Positions 16,533-24,916 of a DNA stretch of 64,000 nt are shown here, one piece after another (position 1 is the stretch's first letter; the number at the start of each line of letters is the position of its first letter). The position numbers were made by a program, and so were the translations under genes. The DNA is from CG2-30-58-95 sp964618215 (GTDB lineage Bacteria > Chloroflexota > Anaerolineae > Anaerolineales > Villigracilaceae). Location of the stretch: contig CAZTZE010000019.1 of assembly GCA_964618215.1 (NCBI GenBank), forward strand, positions 5,659-69,658. Direction: 5' to 3'. Under the pieces are notes generated by a model. That model saw nothing but the letters and a program-made list of their open reading frames with translations. It was not told where the DNA came from and searched no databases.

Positions 16533-18023
16533 TCATGTGTTTATTTGGATGCGAAATTGCAGAAATGGCAACCACGGCCACCAAGATGGGACGAGGTGGA
16601 TTTGCGGCGGCGAGGCCAGTGGGAGAATGGATTCCAGACGCTGGCTGGCCTGGGCGGGAGGTAATCCCTGCACGGCGCGGCTTATGGTGAACAGATTGAT
16701 ATTTGGCTTGAGCCTGCGGCTGACCAGGATTTCGAAGCGAGTCGCGCCGTCAGCCTGAGAGACCGGCCCACCGGCCAGCTCGATGGTCAGTGTATCCGCG
16801 ACGGGGAGCAGGTCACTCGCCAGCCCCACATCCAGCGCAGCCGCGGCCAGCGTTTTCAGGTCAGAAGCCAGAACGTATTGGATGGAAAATTCCGCCTGCA
16901 TGGTGAGGGCCAACGCCTCACCCGCCCGGCCCTCAGCCGGCAGGTAGGTTTCGCCTAAAACGTGATTAATGGCAAGCGTTTCCGGGAAAAGCAAATCGCC
17001 AGGAGCGAGCCGTGTGGCAAACTGATCCAGCGCCTTCTGGCGCAGATCGGTCAGGAGCGCCTCGCGCAGGAGAGCGCGGTCGCCGGCAGTGGGCATGGAA
17101 ACAGTGCGCTCAGCTCCGGCGCTGGTCGGTTGCGGATTGGTGACTGCCAAATGGGGGCCAAGGCTGCCCTGGATGGCTATCAGAGCATCCGCCGGCAGAT
17201 TCCCAGCCGAGCCTGGCTCAAATGCTTGAATTGGAATATCAATCGTCTCACCGACGCCAGCCGCCACGACGCCATCTTGCTTGGTGACGAAGCGAATGGC
17301 AGGTTCAGTCGTGGTTCGGATCACCGTCCCGGCCGGGATGCCGATCACGGAGGTGGTCAGGTTGCGGAAACGAGCGACGCCCTGGGCCGGCTTATCGGGA
17401 ACCGAGGCCTGGCCCGAGGCCTGAGCAGACTGGCTGCCTTCCACCACCATCGAAAGCCGAAGAGCAGGCAGGTTTCCAGCCACGTTGACCGATGTCACCT
17501 TTTGGCTGGCGCTCACGCTGAGGGTCAGGCTCTGTTCTTGCATCTTCGGATCGAGAGAGATGCTCGCCGAGGGGACGAACAACAACACAATCGCCAAAAC
17601 CGCCACAACTGCCAGAGAAAAAAACGTGAGGCGCACGGCAGGGCGGGCAAGCCAGGCTGGTTCTGGGGGGTAAGCCTCGGCACGGAGTCCCTGCAGATCG
17701 GGACGTGGAGCGCGGCGGGCAGGTTTAGGTCGCAAAGCCGGATTCTGCCAGGCTTTGGCTTGGGCCTCGGCGGTAGTCACAAAGACCGGCAGCCCCAATT
17801 CCTTTGCCACCCTGCGGATTTCGGTCGAGCGCGTCACCAATCCAAGCTGCGCGCCGAGGCTGGCAGCATGCCTCTGGAGCAAGATCAGGTCGAGGCTCCG
17901 ATCGAGGACCCGCTTTCGCGTCGGCCAAACGAGCAAAATGCGCGCCGTCTTGGCCGACGACATTTTGTCGCGGACGGAGACGACATTATCGTGCAATTCC
18001 AATTGGATTACCTGGGTTTTCAT
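16533..18023 (-). CDS. Baseplate J/gp47-like membrane protein
   Basis: A 496-aa protein. Residues 1-90 resemble a small alpha/beta domain (DRSLDLILLQRHAASLGAQL, VTRSTEIRRVAKELGLPVF), then a basic linker, one transmembrane helix (about 131-152), then a large outside part with the baseplate J-like pattern GVARFRNLTTSVIGIPAGT, VIRTT, GSAGNLPADAL. Such proteins occur outside phages in Chloroflexota and Actinobacteria; their role is not established. No phage genes are nearby. GGGGAG lies directly before the ATG. Confidence 0.7.
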   Translation of the reverse strand: MKTQVIQLELHDNVVSVRDKMSSAKTARILLVWPTRKRVLDRSLDLILLQRHAASLGAQLGLVTRSTEIRRVAKELGLPVFVTTAEAQAKAWQNPALRPKPARRAPRPDLQGLRAEAYPPEPAWLARPAVRLTFFSLAVVAVLAIVLLFVPSASISLDPKMQEQSLTLSVSASQKVTSVNVAGNLPALRLSMVVEGSQSAQASGQASVPDKPAQGVARFRNLTTSVIGIPAGTVIRTTTEPAIRFVTKQDGVVAAGVGETIDIPIQAFEPGSAGNLPADALIAIQGSLGPHLAVTNPQPTSAGAERTVSMPTAGDRALLREALLTDLRQKALDQFATRLAPGDLLFPETLAINHVLGETYLPAEGRAGEALALTMQAEFSIQYVLASDLKTLAAAALDVGLASDLLPVADTLTIELAGGPVSQADGATRFEILVSRRLKPNINLFTISRAVQGLPPAQASQRLESILPLASPPQIHLVPSWWPWLPFLQFRIQINT

Positions 18024-18045
18024 CTCCCCTGATTATAACGGCTCA

Positions 18046-18076
18046 AGACCCCGTTTTCTCGGAGAAAACGGGGTCT
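18046..18076. repeat. Perfect palindrome with 15-bp arms
   Basis: AGACCCCGTTTTCTC (18046-18060) faces its exact complement at 18062-18076. It lies between the TumE-like gene end and the upstream side of the baseplate-like gene, both minus strand. The same word pair TTTTC...GAAAA flanked by C and G runs recurs as an in-frame insert in alaS at 20044-20074, so it may be a dispersed palindrome rather than a terminator. Confidence 0.6.
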
Positions 18077-18133
18077 CTATCCAAACAGGACTGTTTTTCT
18101 TTCTCATTCACGATTTGGATCTCTTCAGCAAGT

Positions 18134-18559
18134 TTACGCGCTCAAGAAATTCTGCTCGATTTCTTGAATCAGGATTGGTAGGTTGGGAGAATCAAAACTC
18201 AAGCCTGGCGCAGGCACGCGGTGGCGTTTGATGTCTGGAGGAATATGTTTGTGATGGGGATGGGTGCTGGCCAGTTCTGGCATGTTAGCGTGCGGCCACG
18301 AATCATACCACCATAGTTCTTCGCCATCTTTCCATAATTCGTAGCCATAGCGTTCGATTTGCTGTCGCCGCGCGTTTACGACCTCAAGCGCGCGCAAAAC
18401 CAAGCCAAGCCCAAAGTGAATTTCACCGCGCACGACAGCCGTCATTGGGCCGGTGTGAGCAACCACGAGCGTTGATATCTGAATGCAAAGGAAAGTATCT
18501 GGCAGGCTGTAGATAAACTTCTCATAATCGGCGATAGACCCCAGGGGATGTGCAGACAT
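18134..18559 (-). CDS. TumE-family toxin-like protein (DUF6516)
   Basis: A 141-aa protein with the family-typical aromatic segment RYGYELWKDGEELWWYDSW followed by PHPHHKH-like HHKHIPPDIKRHRVPAP. These features match the TumE (DUF6516) toxin family, which is paired with a small antitoxin. The partner gene ends 1 bp upstream, which supports a toxin-antitoxin pair. Recognition is by motif only. Confidence 0.65.
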   Translation of the reverse strand: MSAHPLGSIADYEKFIYSLPDTFLCIQISTLVVAHTGPMTAVVRGEIHFGLGLVLRALEVVNARRQQIERYGYELWKDGEELWWYDSWPHANMPELASTHPHHKHIPPDIKRHRVPAPGLSFDSPNLPILIQEIEQNFLSA

Positions 18560-18560
18560 A

Positions 18561-18833
18561 TTAAGCAGGAAGCGGCGCAGAGTTCAATGCGGTCAGCACT
18601 GGCTCAACCTGTCGATCGAGCAATAGCTGGTACTCGGACTCGCGAGCCTGGAGTATCTCGTACAGCCCAATCCATTCCAAGAGTTCCAAGCGTTGCTTGA
18701 TCTTACCCTCTTTAACTAGTCGATAAAACGGGCCTGACCGCAGACGATACTTGCGCTCGAACTCACGCAAGCGATCTTCGATGCCTTGCATATCCAAGAT
18801 AAGGAGAATAAGATCTTTATCGCGTTCGCTCAT
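18561..18833 (-). CDS. Small helical protein, probable TumA-like antitoxin
   Basis: A 90-aa, highly charged, helical protein (DLILLILDMQGIEDRLREFE, FYRLVKEGKIKQRLELLEWIG). It precedes the TumE-like gene by 1 bp on the same strand, the usual antitoxin-first order. It has no obvious DNA-binding fold. Role inferred from its neighbour. Confidence 0.6.
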   Translation of the reverse strand: MSERDKDLILLILDMQGIEDRLREFERKYRLRSGPFYRLVKEGKIKQRLELLEWIGLYEILQARESEYQLLLDRQVEPVLTALNSAPLPA

Positions 18834-18910
18834 CTTGCGCCTCTTTTGCCGCCATTATATCACGCGAGACCAAGAGGGTGGAAATCGCCACCAGGGTTTT
18901 CCATAAGAGG

Positions 18911-21823
18911 CTATTTCAGCTTCCCTACCACCCAGCCGCGGACACTCGCCAGCGCCTCGGGCAATTTCGCCGCGTCCCTGCCGCCGCCTAAGGCCAGATG
19001 GGGCGCGCCGCCGCCGCCCGCGCCGAGTTGACGCGAGATGTGACCAACCAGGTCACCCGCTTTGACGCCCTTCTTGATCAAATCCTGCGTCACAGCCGCC
19101 ATAACGATGATCTGTTCACCAGAGAGAGCGGCCACCACACATACGCCGTTTTGGGGATATTTCTCGCGAAACCTGTCAGCCAGTTTGCCGAGAGTGTCCT
19201 TATCGGCATTGGGGATTTCGATAGCCAGCAGGTTGACGCCTTGGATGGTTTGCAGGTTGGAAAGTTGCATGTTGAAGGTTGAAAGCGCAAACTCCTGCCG
19301 CATGGCAGCGATCTGTTTGCGCGCCGAGGCGAGTTCATCCAGCAGGCCAGCGACTTTCTCAGACACGGCTTCGGGCGCGGAGGAGAGCAGAGCGGCAGTC
19401 TGCTTGAGGGCGTGGTTTCGACGGGCAATGTGTTCGTACGCGCCACGCCCGGTGACGGCTTCGATGCGCCGGACGCCGGCCGCCGCCGATCCCTCGCTGA
19501 CGATGATAAACGCGCCCACGTCGCCGGTGCGCTCGAGGTGCGTCCCGCCGCACAGTTCGTAGGAATATGGCTTGCCCTGAGCGGAGGCGAACGGGTCGCC
19601 AATCGTCAATGTCCGCACGGTTTCGCCGTATTTCTCGCCAAAGAGCGCCATGGCGCCTTCGGCAATCGCCTGCTGGCGGGATTTCTCGACCGGCTGCACA
19701 GGCATATCCGTTGCCACCGCGTCGTTGACGATTTTTTCGACCCGCTCCAACTGCCCGGCTGTCATCGCTTCGGGATGGTTGAAGTCGAAGCGCAGGCGGT
19801 CGGGTGCGACCAGCGAACCGGCCTGGCGGGCATGTTCACCCAACACCTGATGCAGCGCGGCATGAAGCAGGTGCGTGGCGGTGTGGTTGCGCATGATGTC
19901 GTGGCGGCGCGCCATATCCACCTCGGCGATGCACTTATCGCCGACCTTTGGCTGGCCTAATACCACTTCGCCAATATGGACGATGACGCCCGCAGCCGGC
20001 CGGCGCATGTCGGTGATCTCGATCTCCCAGCCCCCCTCTTGCTCTCCCCCCATTTTCGGAGAAAATGGGGGGAGCCGGAGGGGGGTACGGATGTAACCCG
20101 TATCACTCACCTGGCCGCCGGACTCAATAAAGAAGCCCGTTTTAGGGAGGACCACTTCAACCGAATCGCCAAATGAAGCCGATTGCACCGTTTCCCCATT
20201 CACGATCAGCGCAAGCACTTCACCCTCCACTTGTATACCTGCTACTTGTGTACTTGCTACTTGTTTACTTGCTACTTGTATACCTGCTACTTGTGTACTT
20301 GCTACTTGTATACTTGCTACTTGTTTACTTGCTACTTGTTTACCTGCTCCTTGTGTACTCCCATACACATCCTGCTCGACGCCTTTTTCACTCAACTTAC
20401 CTTTTGCCTGCAAATCACGCAGGATGCCGCTGAAGAATTCTGCATCCTCGCCTCCCATCTTGCCTATGGCCTTGCCGCCGCCGGAAGCGATGCGGTGTTC
20501 GTCCATCGCAGCCTGGAAACCGGCTGCGTCCACATCCAGGTTTTGCTCGCGGGCGATATCCCGCGTGATCTCGAATGGCAGGCCGTAGGTGGCATAGAGT
20601 TCGAAGGCTTTGCCGCCCTCCAGCACGGTTTTCTTTTTCTGCCGCAAACCGGAGAGCATCCCATCCAACACAGCCACGCCAGATTCGACCGTGCGCGCAA
20701 AGCGGATCTCCTCACGCGTCAGGGAGTCGAGGATGGTGGTTTTGTGCTTCTCGAGTTCGGGGTAGAAGTCGCCGTACGCGGTGATGAACGCCTCAGCCAC
20801 CTTCGCCAGGAACGGTTCGTGCAGGCCGATCTTCGTCCCAAAGCGCGCCGCGCGGCGGATAATCATCCGGCAGACGTAGTTGCGTCCGGTGTTGCCCGGC
20901 ACGACGCCATCCGCGATCAGGAACGCGGCGGAGCGGGCATGGTCGGCGATGACGCGGTAGGGCGTGAAATCCGCCAGCATCTGCGCCTCGCTATGACCAG
21001 TGAGCAAGCGCAGAGCCTCCAACGCCCCTGCGAACAGGTCGGTCTTGTAATTGGAATCCACCCCCTGCAGCACCGAGACGATGCGCTCGAAGCCCATGCC
21101 GGTATCCACGTGGGTGGCAGGCAGCGGGTTGAGTGTATCGGGTCCCATCCGGTTGTATTGAATGAAAACCAGGTTCCAGAGTTCAAGGTAGCGCGTGCAA
21201 TCGCCGTTGACGGCGCAATTGTGCGGCCGGTCTTTCAGGTTGCAGTATTCCTCGCCGCGATCCATGTGAATCTCGGAGCATGGGCCGCAGGGACCGGTCT
21301 CCGCCATTTCCCAGAAGTTATCCTTGCGACCAAAGTAAAGCACGCGGCCGGCAGCCATACCGGGCTGGGCGCGCCAGTAACCCGCCGCTTCTTCATCCGC
21401 AGGGACATTGCCCTTGTCATCCTTGAAGACGGTCACCCACAGGCGTTCCCTGGGCAACCCCCACACATCCGTCAGCAACTGCCAGGCCCACTGGATGGCT
21501 TCCTTCTTGTAATAATCGCCAAACGACCAGTTGCCGAGCATCTCGAAGAAGGTATGATGGGTGTCGTCACGCCCGACGTCGTCAAGATCGTTGTGCTTGC
21601 CGGCCACGCGCATACACTTCTGGGAGTCCACCGCGCGGGTGTAGGGACGCTTGTCCGCGCCGAGGAAAACATCCTTGAACTGCACCATGCCCGCATTGGT
21701 GAAAAGCAGCGTGGCGTCTCCGCCGGGAACCAAAGAGGCGGAGGGGACAACGGTATGTCCATGTTCGACGAAAAAGTCAAGATAGGTTTGGCGAATTTGT
21801 GCGCCGCTGAATTTGGGGGGCAT
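18911..21823 (-). CDS. alaS: Alanyl-tRNA synthetase with four repeat-derived insertions
   Basis: Charges tRNA-Ala. 970 aa against about 870-900 usual. ATG at 21823 gives the family start MPPKFSGAQIRQTYLDFF. Class II catalytic core FTNAGMVQFKDVFLG, HHTFFEMLGNWSFGDY, editing-site HTATHLLHAALH and CGGTH, and C-terminal C-Ala domain GAGGGGAPHLALGGG are all present. Four unusual stretches interrupt it: a 15-bp minisatellite coding for VASKQ-type repeats (about residues 488-532), a palindrome coding for PPFSPKMGGEQEGG (579-598), a 24-bp unit coding for PFASAQGK (743-751), and a word repeat coding for LSTFNMQLSNLQT (843-858). The frame stays open, so the gene is probably functional. Confidence 0.95.
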   Translation of the reverse strand: MPPKFSGAQIRQTYLDFFVEHGHTVVPSASLVPGGDATLLFTNAGMVQFKDVFLGADKRPYTRAVDSQKCMRVAGKHNDLDDVGRDDTHHTFFEMLGNWSFGDYYKKEAIQWAWQLLTDVWGLPRERLWVTVFKDDKGNVPADEEAAGYWRAQPGMAAGRVLYFGRKDNFWEMAETGPCGPCSEIHMDRGEEYCNLKDRPHNCAVNGDCTRYLELWNLVFIQYNRMGPDTLNPLPATHVDTGMGFERIVSVLQGVDSNYKTDLFAGALEALRLLTGHSEAQMLADFTPYRVIADHARSAAFLIADGVVPGNTGRNYVCRMIIRRAARFGTKIGLHEPFLAKVAEAFITAYGDFYPELEKHKTTILDSLTREEIRFARTVESGVAVLDGMLSGLRQKKKTVLEGGKAFELYATYGLPFEITRDIAREQNLDVDAAGFQAAMDEHRIASGGGKAIGKMGGEDAEFFSGILRDLQAKGKLSEKGVEQDVYGSTQGAGKQVASKQVASIQVASTQVAGIQVASKQVASTQVAGIQVEGEVLALIVNGETVQSASFGDSVEVVLPKTGFFIESGGQVSDTGYIRTPLRLPPFSPKMGGEQEGGWEIEITDMRRPAAGVIVHIGEVVLGQPKVGDKCIAEVDMARRHDIMRNHTATHLLHAALHQVLGEHARQAGSLVAPDRLRFDFNHPEAMTAGQLERVEKIVNDAVATDMPVQPVEKSRQQAIAEGAMALFGEKYGETVRTLTIGDPFASAQGKPYSYELCGGTHLERTGDVGAFIIVSEGSAAAGVRRIEAVTGRGAYEHIARRNHALKQTAALLSSAPEAVSEKVAGLLDELASARKQIAAMRQEFALSTFNMQLSNLQTIQGVNLLAIEIPNADKDTLGKLADRFREKYPQNGVCVVAALSGEQIIVMAAVTQDLIKKGVKAGDLVGHISRQLGAGGGGAPHLALGGGRDAAKLPEALASVRGWVVGKLK
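19571..19594 (-). repeat. 24-bp micro-insertion inside alaS
   Basis: On the minus strand it reads with the core TTCGCCTCCGCTCAGGGCA, the same unit found twice in the MITE at 7417. It codes for PFASAQGK just before the conserved SYELCGGTHL; other AlaRS proteins go nearly directly from the GD-type strand to LCGGTH. Confidence 0.75.
20028..20087. repeat. Palindromic 60-bp insertion inside alaS
   Basis: Inner arms CTCCCCCCATTTTC (20044-20057) and GAAAATGGGGGGAG (20061-20074), outer C-run and G-run. It is translated on the minus strand as about 20 residues (RTPLRLPPFS, PKMGGEQEGG) between SDTGYI and WEIEI, where the family has a short loop. Confidence 0.7.
20227..20361. repeat. 15-bp minisatellite inside alaS, nine units
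   Basis: Unit CTACTTGTRTACYTG repeated nine times; the first and last units are degenerate. Variation is concentrated at two positions (R/T at 9, C/T at 13), which makes a mosaic of VASKQ, VASTQ, VASIQ and VAGIQ in the protein. Fifteen bp is five codons, so copy-number change keeps the frame. Confidence 0.9.
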
Positions 21824-21868
21824 AACGACTCCGATTACGTAAGGAATGGGCGAATTATACTCAATTCG

Positions 21869-21932
21869 TTCAAAGATTGCAGGTTGAAACGTTTGAACGT
21901 TTGCAAGTTGCACGTTGAAACGTTGAGACCAG
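21869..21932. repeat. Word-like tandem repeat between alaS and the glycosyltransferase gene
   Basis: Near-copies of a 10-11-mer (gcaggttgaaac, gtttgaacgtt, tgcaagttgc, acgttgaaacg) follow one another with no exact period. The same words are found inside genes at 13190 and 19250. A TATAAT reading toward alaS is at 21852-21857. Confidence 0.55.
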
Positions 21933-21979
21933 TCTTCGCATTTTGCGTAGATTGTTATAGAATAATGAAAGGAAGGGTT

Positions 21980-22759
21980 ATGCCGGAAATTACGACCAAG
22001 CCGCGTGCGCCGCGCATCGCTGCCATCATTCCCGCTTACAACGAGGCCGAAAATATCGGCCGCGTGTTGGCCGTTTTACGTAAAGTGGATATCGTCAACG
22101 AAATCATCGTCGTGGATGACGGCTCTGAAGATACTACAGCGGAAATTGTGCATGCCTTTAGAGATCAAGATTGCCGCGTACGTCTGATTCAGCATGAAGT
22201 GAATAAAGGCAAGGGACAGGCCATCTTCAGCGCATGGAGTGATACGCAGGCCGGCTATCTGATATTACTCGATTCTGATCTCGTCAACCTGACGCCCTCT
22301 CATATAGAGACATTACTTGCGCCCATCCTTGCCGGCGCAGCGGATATGACCCTCGGCTTGTTCCTGGGCGGGCGCTTCTACACCGATTTCGCCCATTGGG
22401 CTATTCCCTGGCTGACCGGTCAACGCGGGCTGCGGGCTGAGATGCTCGATCAAGTCTCAAGAGATGCCGCGTCTGGATATGGCTTTGAAGTCGCGTTGAC
22501 CATTGCCGCGCAACGGAGCGGGTACCGCACCCGCATCGTGCCGATGAAAGGCGTCTGGCATCCCCCAAGCGAATTCCGCCGCGGCTGGCGGCACGGGATC
22601 CACTGGCGATTGCGTATGTACGGGAACCTCTTGCGCACCTGGTATATCGCGACAGGCCATCCTTATCCCAAAATAAAAGGGATCTCCTCCGTCATCGCAA
22701 AATCCCAAAAGCTAATCCGCGCGCGGCCAGCGCGGCCAGCAGCGCCACCACCACCGTGA
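21980..22759 (+). CDS. Family 2 glycosyltransferase
   Basis: GT-A fold transferase of 259 aa, resembling dolichol-phosphate-mannose or glucosyl-3-phosphoglycerate synthases. N-terminal IAAIIPAYNEAENIGRVL, nucleotide-binding IIVVDDGSEDTT, metal-binding ILLDSDLV (DxD), and acceptor-side GYGFEVALTIAAQ. No membrane helices. ATG at 21980 follows AAAGGAAGGG; an upstream ATG at 21965 has no site. The last 68 bp overlap the 3' end of convergent feoB, giving a proline-alanine-rich tail. Confidence 0.87.
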   Translation: MPEITTKPRAPRIAAIIPAYNEAENIGRVLAVLRKVDIVNEIIVVDDGSEDTTAEIVHAFRDQDCRVRLIQHEVNKGKGQAIFSAWSDTQAGYLILLDSDLVNLTPSHIETLLAPILAGAADMTLGLFLGGRFYTDFAHWAIPWLTGQRGLRAEMLDQVSRDAASGYGFEVALTIAAQRSGYRTRIVPMKGVWHPPSEFRRGWRHGIHWRLRMYGNLLRTWYIATGHPYPKIKGISSVIAKSQKLIRARPARPAAPPPP

Positions 22760-24410
22760 AGGCGGCAATGGCGAGCATTGCCCTGCCCCCCAGCTCGCGC
22801 CTCAGCGCTGAAAGGGTCGGCAGGCAGGGGATGTAGAAGACGACGAACACAGTGAAAGTCAGCATTTGCAAGGGGGTCAGCGCGGCGGAGAAGTCGGTCA
22901 CGCCGACCGCCTGGCGCAGCATGACCAGCGAGAGTTCCTTACGCAACACGCCGAAGATCAGCGGGACTCCCACCTCAGCCGGCAGGCCCAAAAGCCAGGT
23001 AACCGGACGCACCAGCCAGTTAAAGATGGGACTGAAGTTGAGATAATTCAACACTGCCAACGCGGCGCTGCCGGCGATGAGCAGCGGCCAGGCCTCGACG
23101 ACGAACTCGCGCACGCGGAACCAGGCCTTGCCCGTCACCGTGCGCAGGGTGGGCATGCGATAGACCGGTATTTCCAGTATCAGGCCGGGGGAATCTTCGG
23201 GCATAAGCCGCGTGAGAATGCGCCCGGCCAGGGCGATGACGAATATATTGAAAAGATAGATCGCCAGCGCCCAGGCCGGCCCCAGATAGAAAGCCACCAG
23301 CCCAAAGACCACCGAGAGCCGCGCCGCGCAGGGCACCAGCACCGCCAGCGCCGCTGAGAGCAGGCGGTCGTGCCGCTCCTCCAGGATGCGGGTGGACATC
23401 ACCGCCGGCACGTTGCAGCCGTATCCAAGAATGAACGGCACGATGGCCTTGCCGTGCAGCCCCAGGCGGTGCATCAGGCCGTCCATCAGAAAGGCGACGC
23501 GCGGCAGATAGCCGATATCTTCCAGCAGGCCCAGGCCAAGCAGGAAGGGTACAAGATAGGGCAGCACAATTGCCACGCCGCCCGAAACGCCCTGCAAAAC
23601 GCCAACCAGCAGTTCAGCGAGGAATGTACCGCCGCCAATGGACTGGGTCAACAGCACGGTGAACTGATCGAAAAGGGAAAGGACAGGCCCTTCCAGCGCG
23701 CTGCCGAGGCGGTACACCAATTGAAAGAAAAGATACAGGATCAATATCAGCGCAACGTAACCCCATGTTGGATGCAGCAGCGTATCGTCCAAACGATCAC
23801 GCCAGGTCAGGCGGCGCTCGCCTTTTTCGACAATCTCATCGGCCATTTTCTCAGCTTGGCGGTGACGCGCCAGCGGATCGTCGCTCGCAGTGGTCGGTTG
23901 CGCAGGAGCGGCTGGCGGCAGGCCGCGCCGGGCGACATCCAGGGCGGTCACGAACAAGTTGCGCACGCCGCGCCCCTTGGAGGCGACGAGCGGCAGGACA
24001 GGCACGCCGAGAGTCTCCTGCAGGCGCAGGCCATCAATTTTGAGTCCCATGCGGGCGGCCTCGTCCATCATGTTCAAGGCCACCACCAACGGACGTTTGA
24101 GGGCGCGCAATTCCAGGGTCAGTTCCAGACCCTGAGCCAGATGGGAAGCATCCACCACATTGACAATACAATCCACCTGCCGCGAGCCCAGATAGCGACG
24201 TGTCTCGCGCTCCGCAGGATTGGTGCCGGCCATTGTGTATGTGCCGGGCAGGTCCACCAATTCCACCACCTCCCCGGCCACGCGCACCTTGCTCTCAGTG
24301 AAAGTGACCGTGGTGCCGTGAAAATTGCCTGTCTCCGCCTTGTAGCCAGCAACTTGATTGAACAGCGTGCTCTTGCCACAGTTGGGCTGGCCGATCAGCG
24401 CGATACGCAT
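22692..24410 (-). CDS. feoB: Ferrous iron transporter FeoB (short form)
   Basis: Inner-membrane Fe2+ transporter with a cytoplasmic G-protein domain: G1 GQPNCGKST (residues 7-15), G3 DLPGTY, G4 NMMD. Gate motifs follow (GLLEDIGYLPRVAFLMDGLM in pieces, PFILGYGCNVPAVMSTR with the FeoB cysteine, second gate FGVLRKELSLVML). 572 aa, shorter than the roughly 770-aa enterobacterial protein. Start overlaps the end of feoA by 16 nt. Convergent overlap with the glycosyltransferase gene at its 3' end. Confidence 0.95.
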   Translation of the reverse strand: MRIALIGQPNCGKSTLFNQVAGYKAETGNFHGTTVTFTESKVRVAGEVVELVDLPGTYTMAGTNPAERETRRYLGSRQVDCIVNVVDASHLAQGLELTLELRALKRPLVVALNMMDEAARMGLKIDGLRLQETLGVPVLPLVASKGRGVRNLFVTALDVARRGLPPAAPAQPTTASDDPLARHRQAEKMADEIVEKGERRLTWRDRLDDTLLHPTWGYVALILILYLFFQLVYRLGSALEGPVLSLFDQFTVLLTQSIGGGTFLAELLVGVLQGVSGGVAIVLPYLVPFLLGLGLLEDIGYLPRVAFLMDGLMHRLGLHGKAIVPFILGYGCNVPAVMSTRILEERHDRLLSAALAVLVPCAARLSVVFGLVAFYLGPAWALAIYLFNIFVIALAGRILTRLMPEDSPGLILEIPVYRMPTLRTVTGKAWFRVREFVVEAWPLLIAGSAALAVLNYLNFSPIFNWLVRPVTWLLGLPAEVGVPLIFGVLRKELSLVMLRQAVGVTDFSAALTPLQMLTFTVFVVFYIPCLPTLSALRRELGGRAMLAIAAFTVVVALLAALAARGLAFGILR

Positions 24411-24634
24411 GGGATGACCTCCACGATGATCTTTTCGGCAACGCCTCGGCCCAGGGCAACCTCCCGTCCATTGACCTCGATCAGCAACGGCCCGCGGAAC
24501 GGCGCGATGCGGATCACTCGAAGAGTATCGCCGGGATACAGGCCATACTGGATGAGTTTGGCCTGCAAACCTTGTCCCCCCTCACAGCCAATGACTTTGG
24601 CCTGCGCGCCCTTTTCAATTGAAAGCAACTGCAT
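24395..24634 (-). CDS. feoA: Ferrous iron transport protein FeoA
   Basis: SH3-like cytoplasmic partner of FeoB, 79 aa. MQLLSIEKGAQAKV is the family start, LIQYGLYPGDTLRVI the core, and EVNGREVALGRGVAEKI the end. ATG at 24634 has GAGAGG 5 nt upstream; a longer frame starting at 24694 adds 20 unconserved residues. Forms the feoAB operon, probably controlled by the Fur-family gene just upstream. Confidence 0.93.
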   Translation of the reverse strand: MQLLSIEKGAQAKVIGCEGGQGLQAKLIQYGLYPGDTLRVIRIAPFRGPLLIEVNGREVALGRGVAEKIIVEVIPCVSR

Positions 24635-24751
24635 TTGCACCTCTCGAGATCGTGACGATTTGTTTATCTCCGTAACGCGGAATTCATTCCGCAACCATAG
24701 GGCGATATAAATATCGCGCTACAAAATCTTCGCGATTGTGATAGTTTTTCA

Positions 24752-24764
24752 AGAGTAATACTCT
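24752..24764. promoter_or_regulatory. Candidate operator upstream of feoA (6-1-6 palindrome)
   Basis: AGAGTA-A-TACTCT, a perfect 6-1-6 palindrome 118 bp upstream of the feoA ATG, nested inside a looser dyad GTGATA...TATCAC. The size and place fit an iron regulator site, but it does not match the palindrome found at the fur gene. Confidence 0.35.
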
Positions 24765-24837
24765 GTATCACTGTCCATCTCCGTTCACACCTGCACTTGC
24801 AGCAGGGCAAGTATCTCCGGTGAATTTCTTTTCCCGA

Positions 24838-24894
24838 GTAGGGCGGCTTTCCGTAGCCGCCACCTCTGTCGGCAGGTATGGAAACCTGCCCTAC
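24838..24894. repeat. REP-like element folding as a three-way junction
   Basis: Outer arms GTAGGG and CCCTAC enclose two perfect hairpins, GGCGGCT-ttccgt-AGCCGCC and GGCAGGT-atggaa-ACCTGCC. It sits between feoA and fur. No gene is seen in 24635-24916. Confidence 0.65.
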
Positions 24895-24916
24895 AAGGGG
24901 TTCTCCGACAGGCTGC

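Noticed and set aside
16533..18023. Prophage, based on the baseplate-J-like gene
   Set aside because: No capsid, portal, terminase or integrase nearby; neighbours are mltG and ruvX. The domain occurs in non-phage membrane proteins.
20227..20361. CRISPR array
   Set aside because: The 15-bp units are contiguous without spacers and are translated within alaS.
20183..22759. 858-codon plus-strand open frame
   Set aside because: All but the last 259 codons are the antisense of alaS; only the glycosyltransferase from 21980 is real.
23370..24710. 446-codon open frame on the plus strand
   Set aside because: It is antisense to feoB and feoA, has no domain and no ribosome-binding site; high GC explains it.
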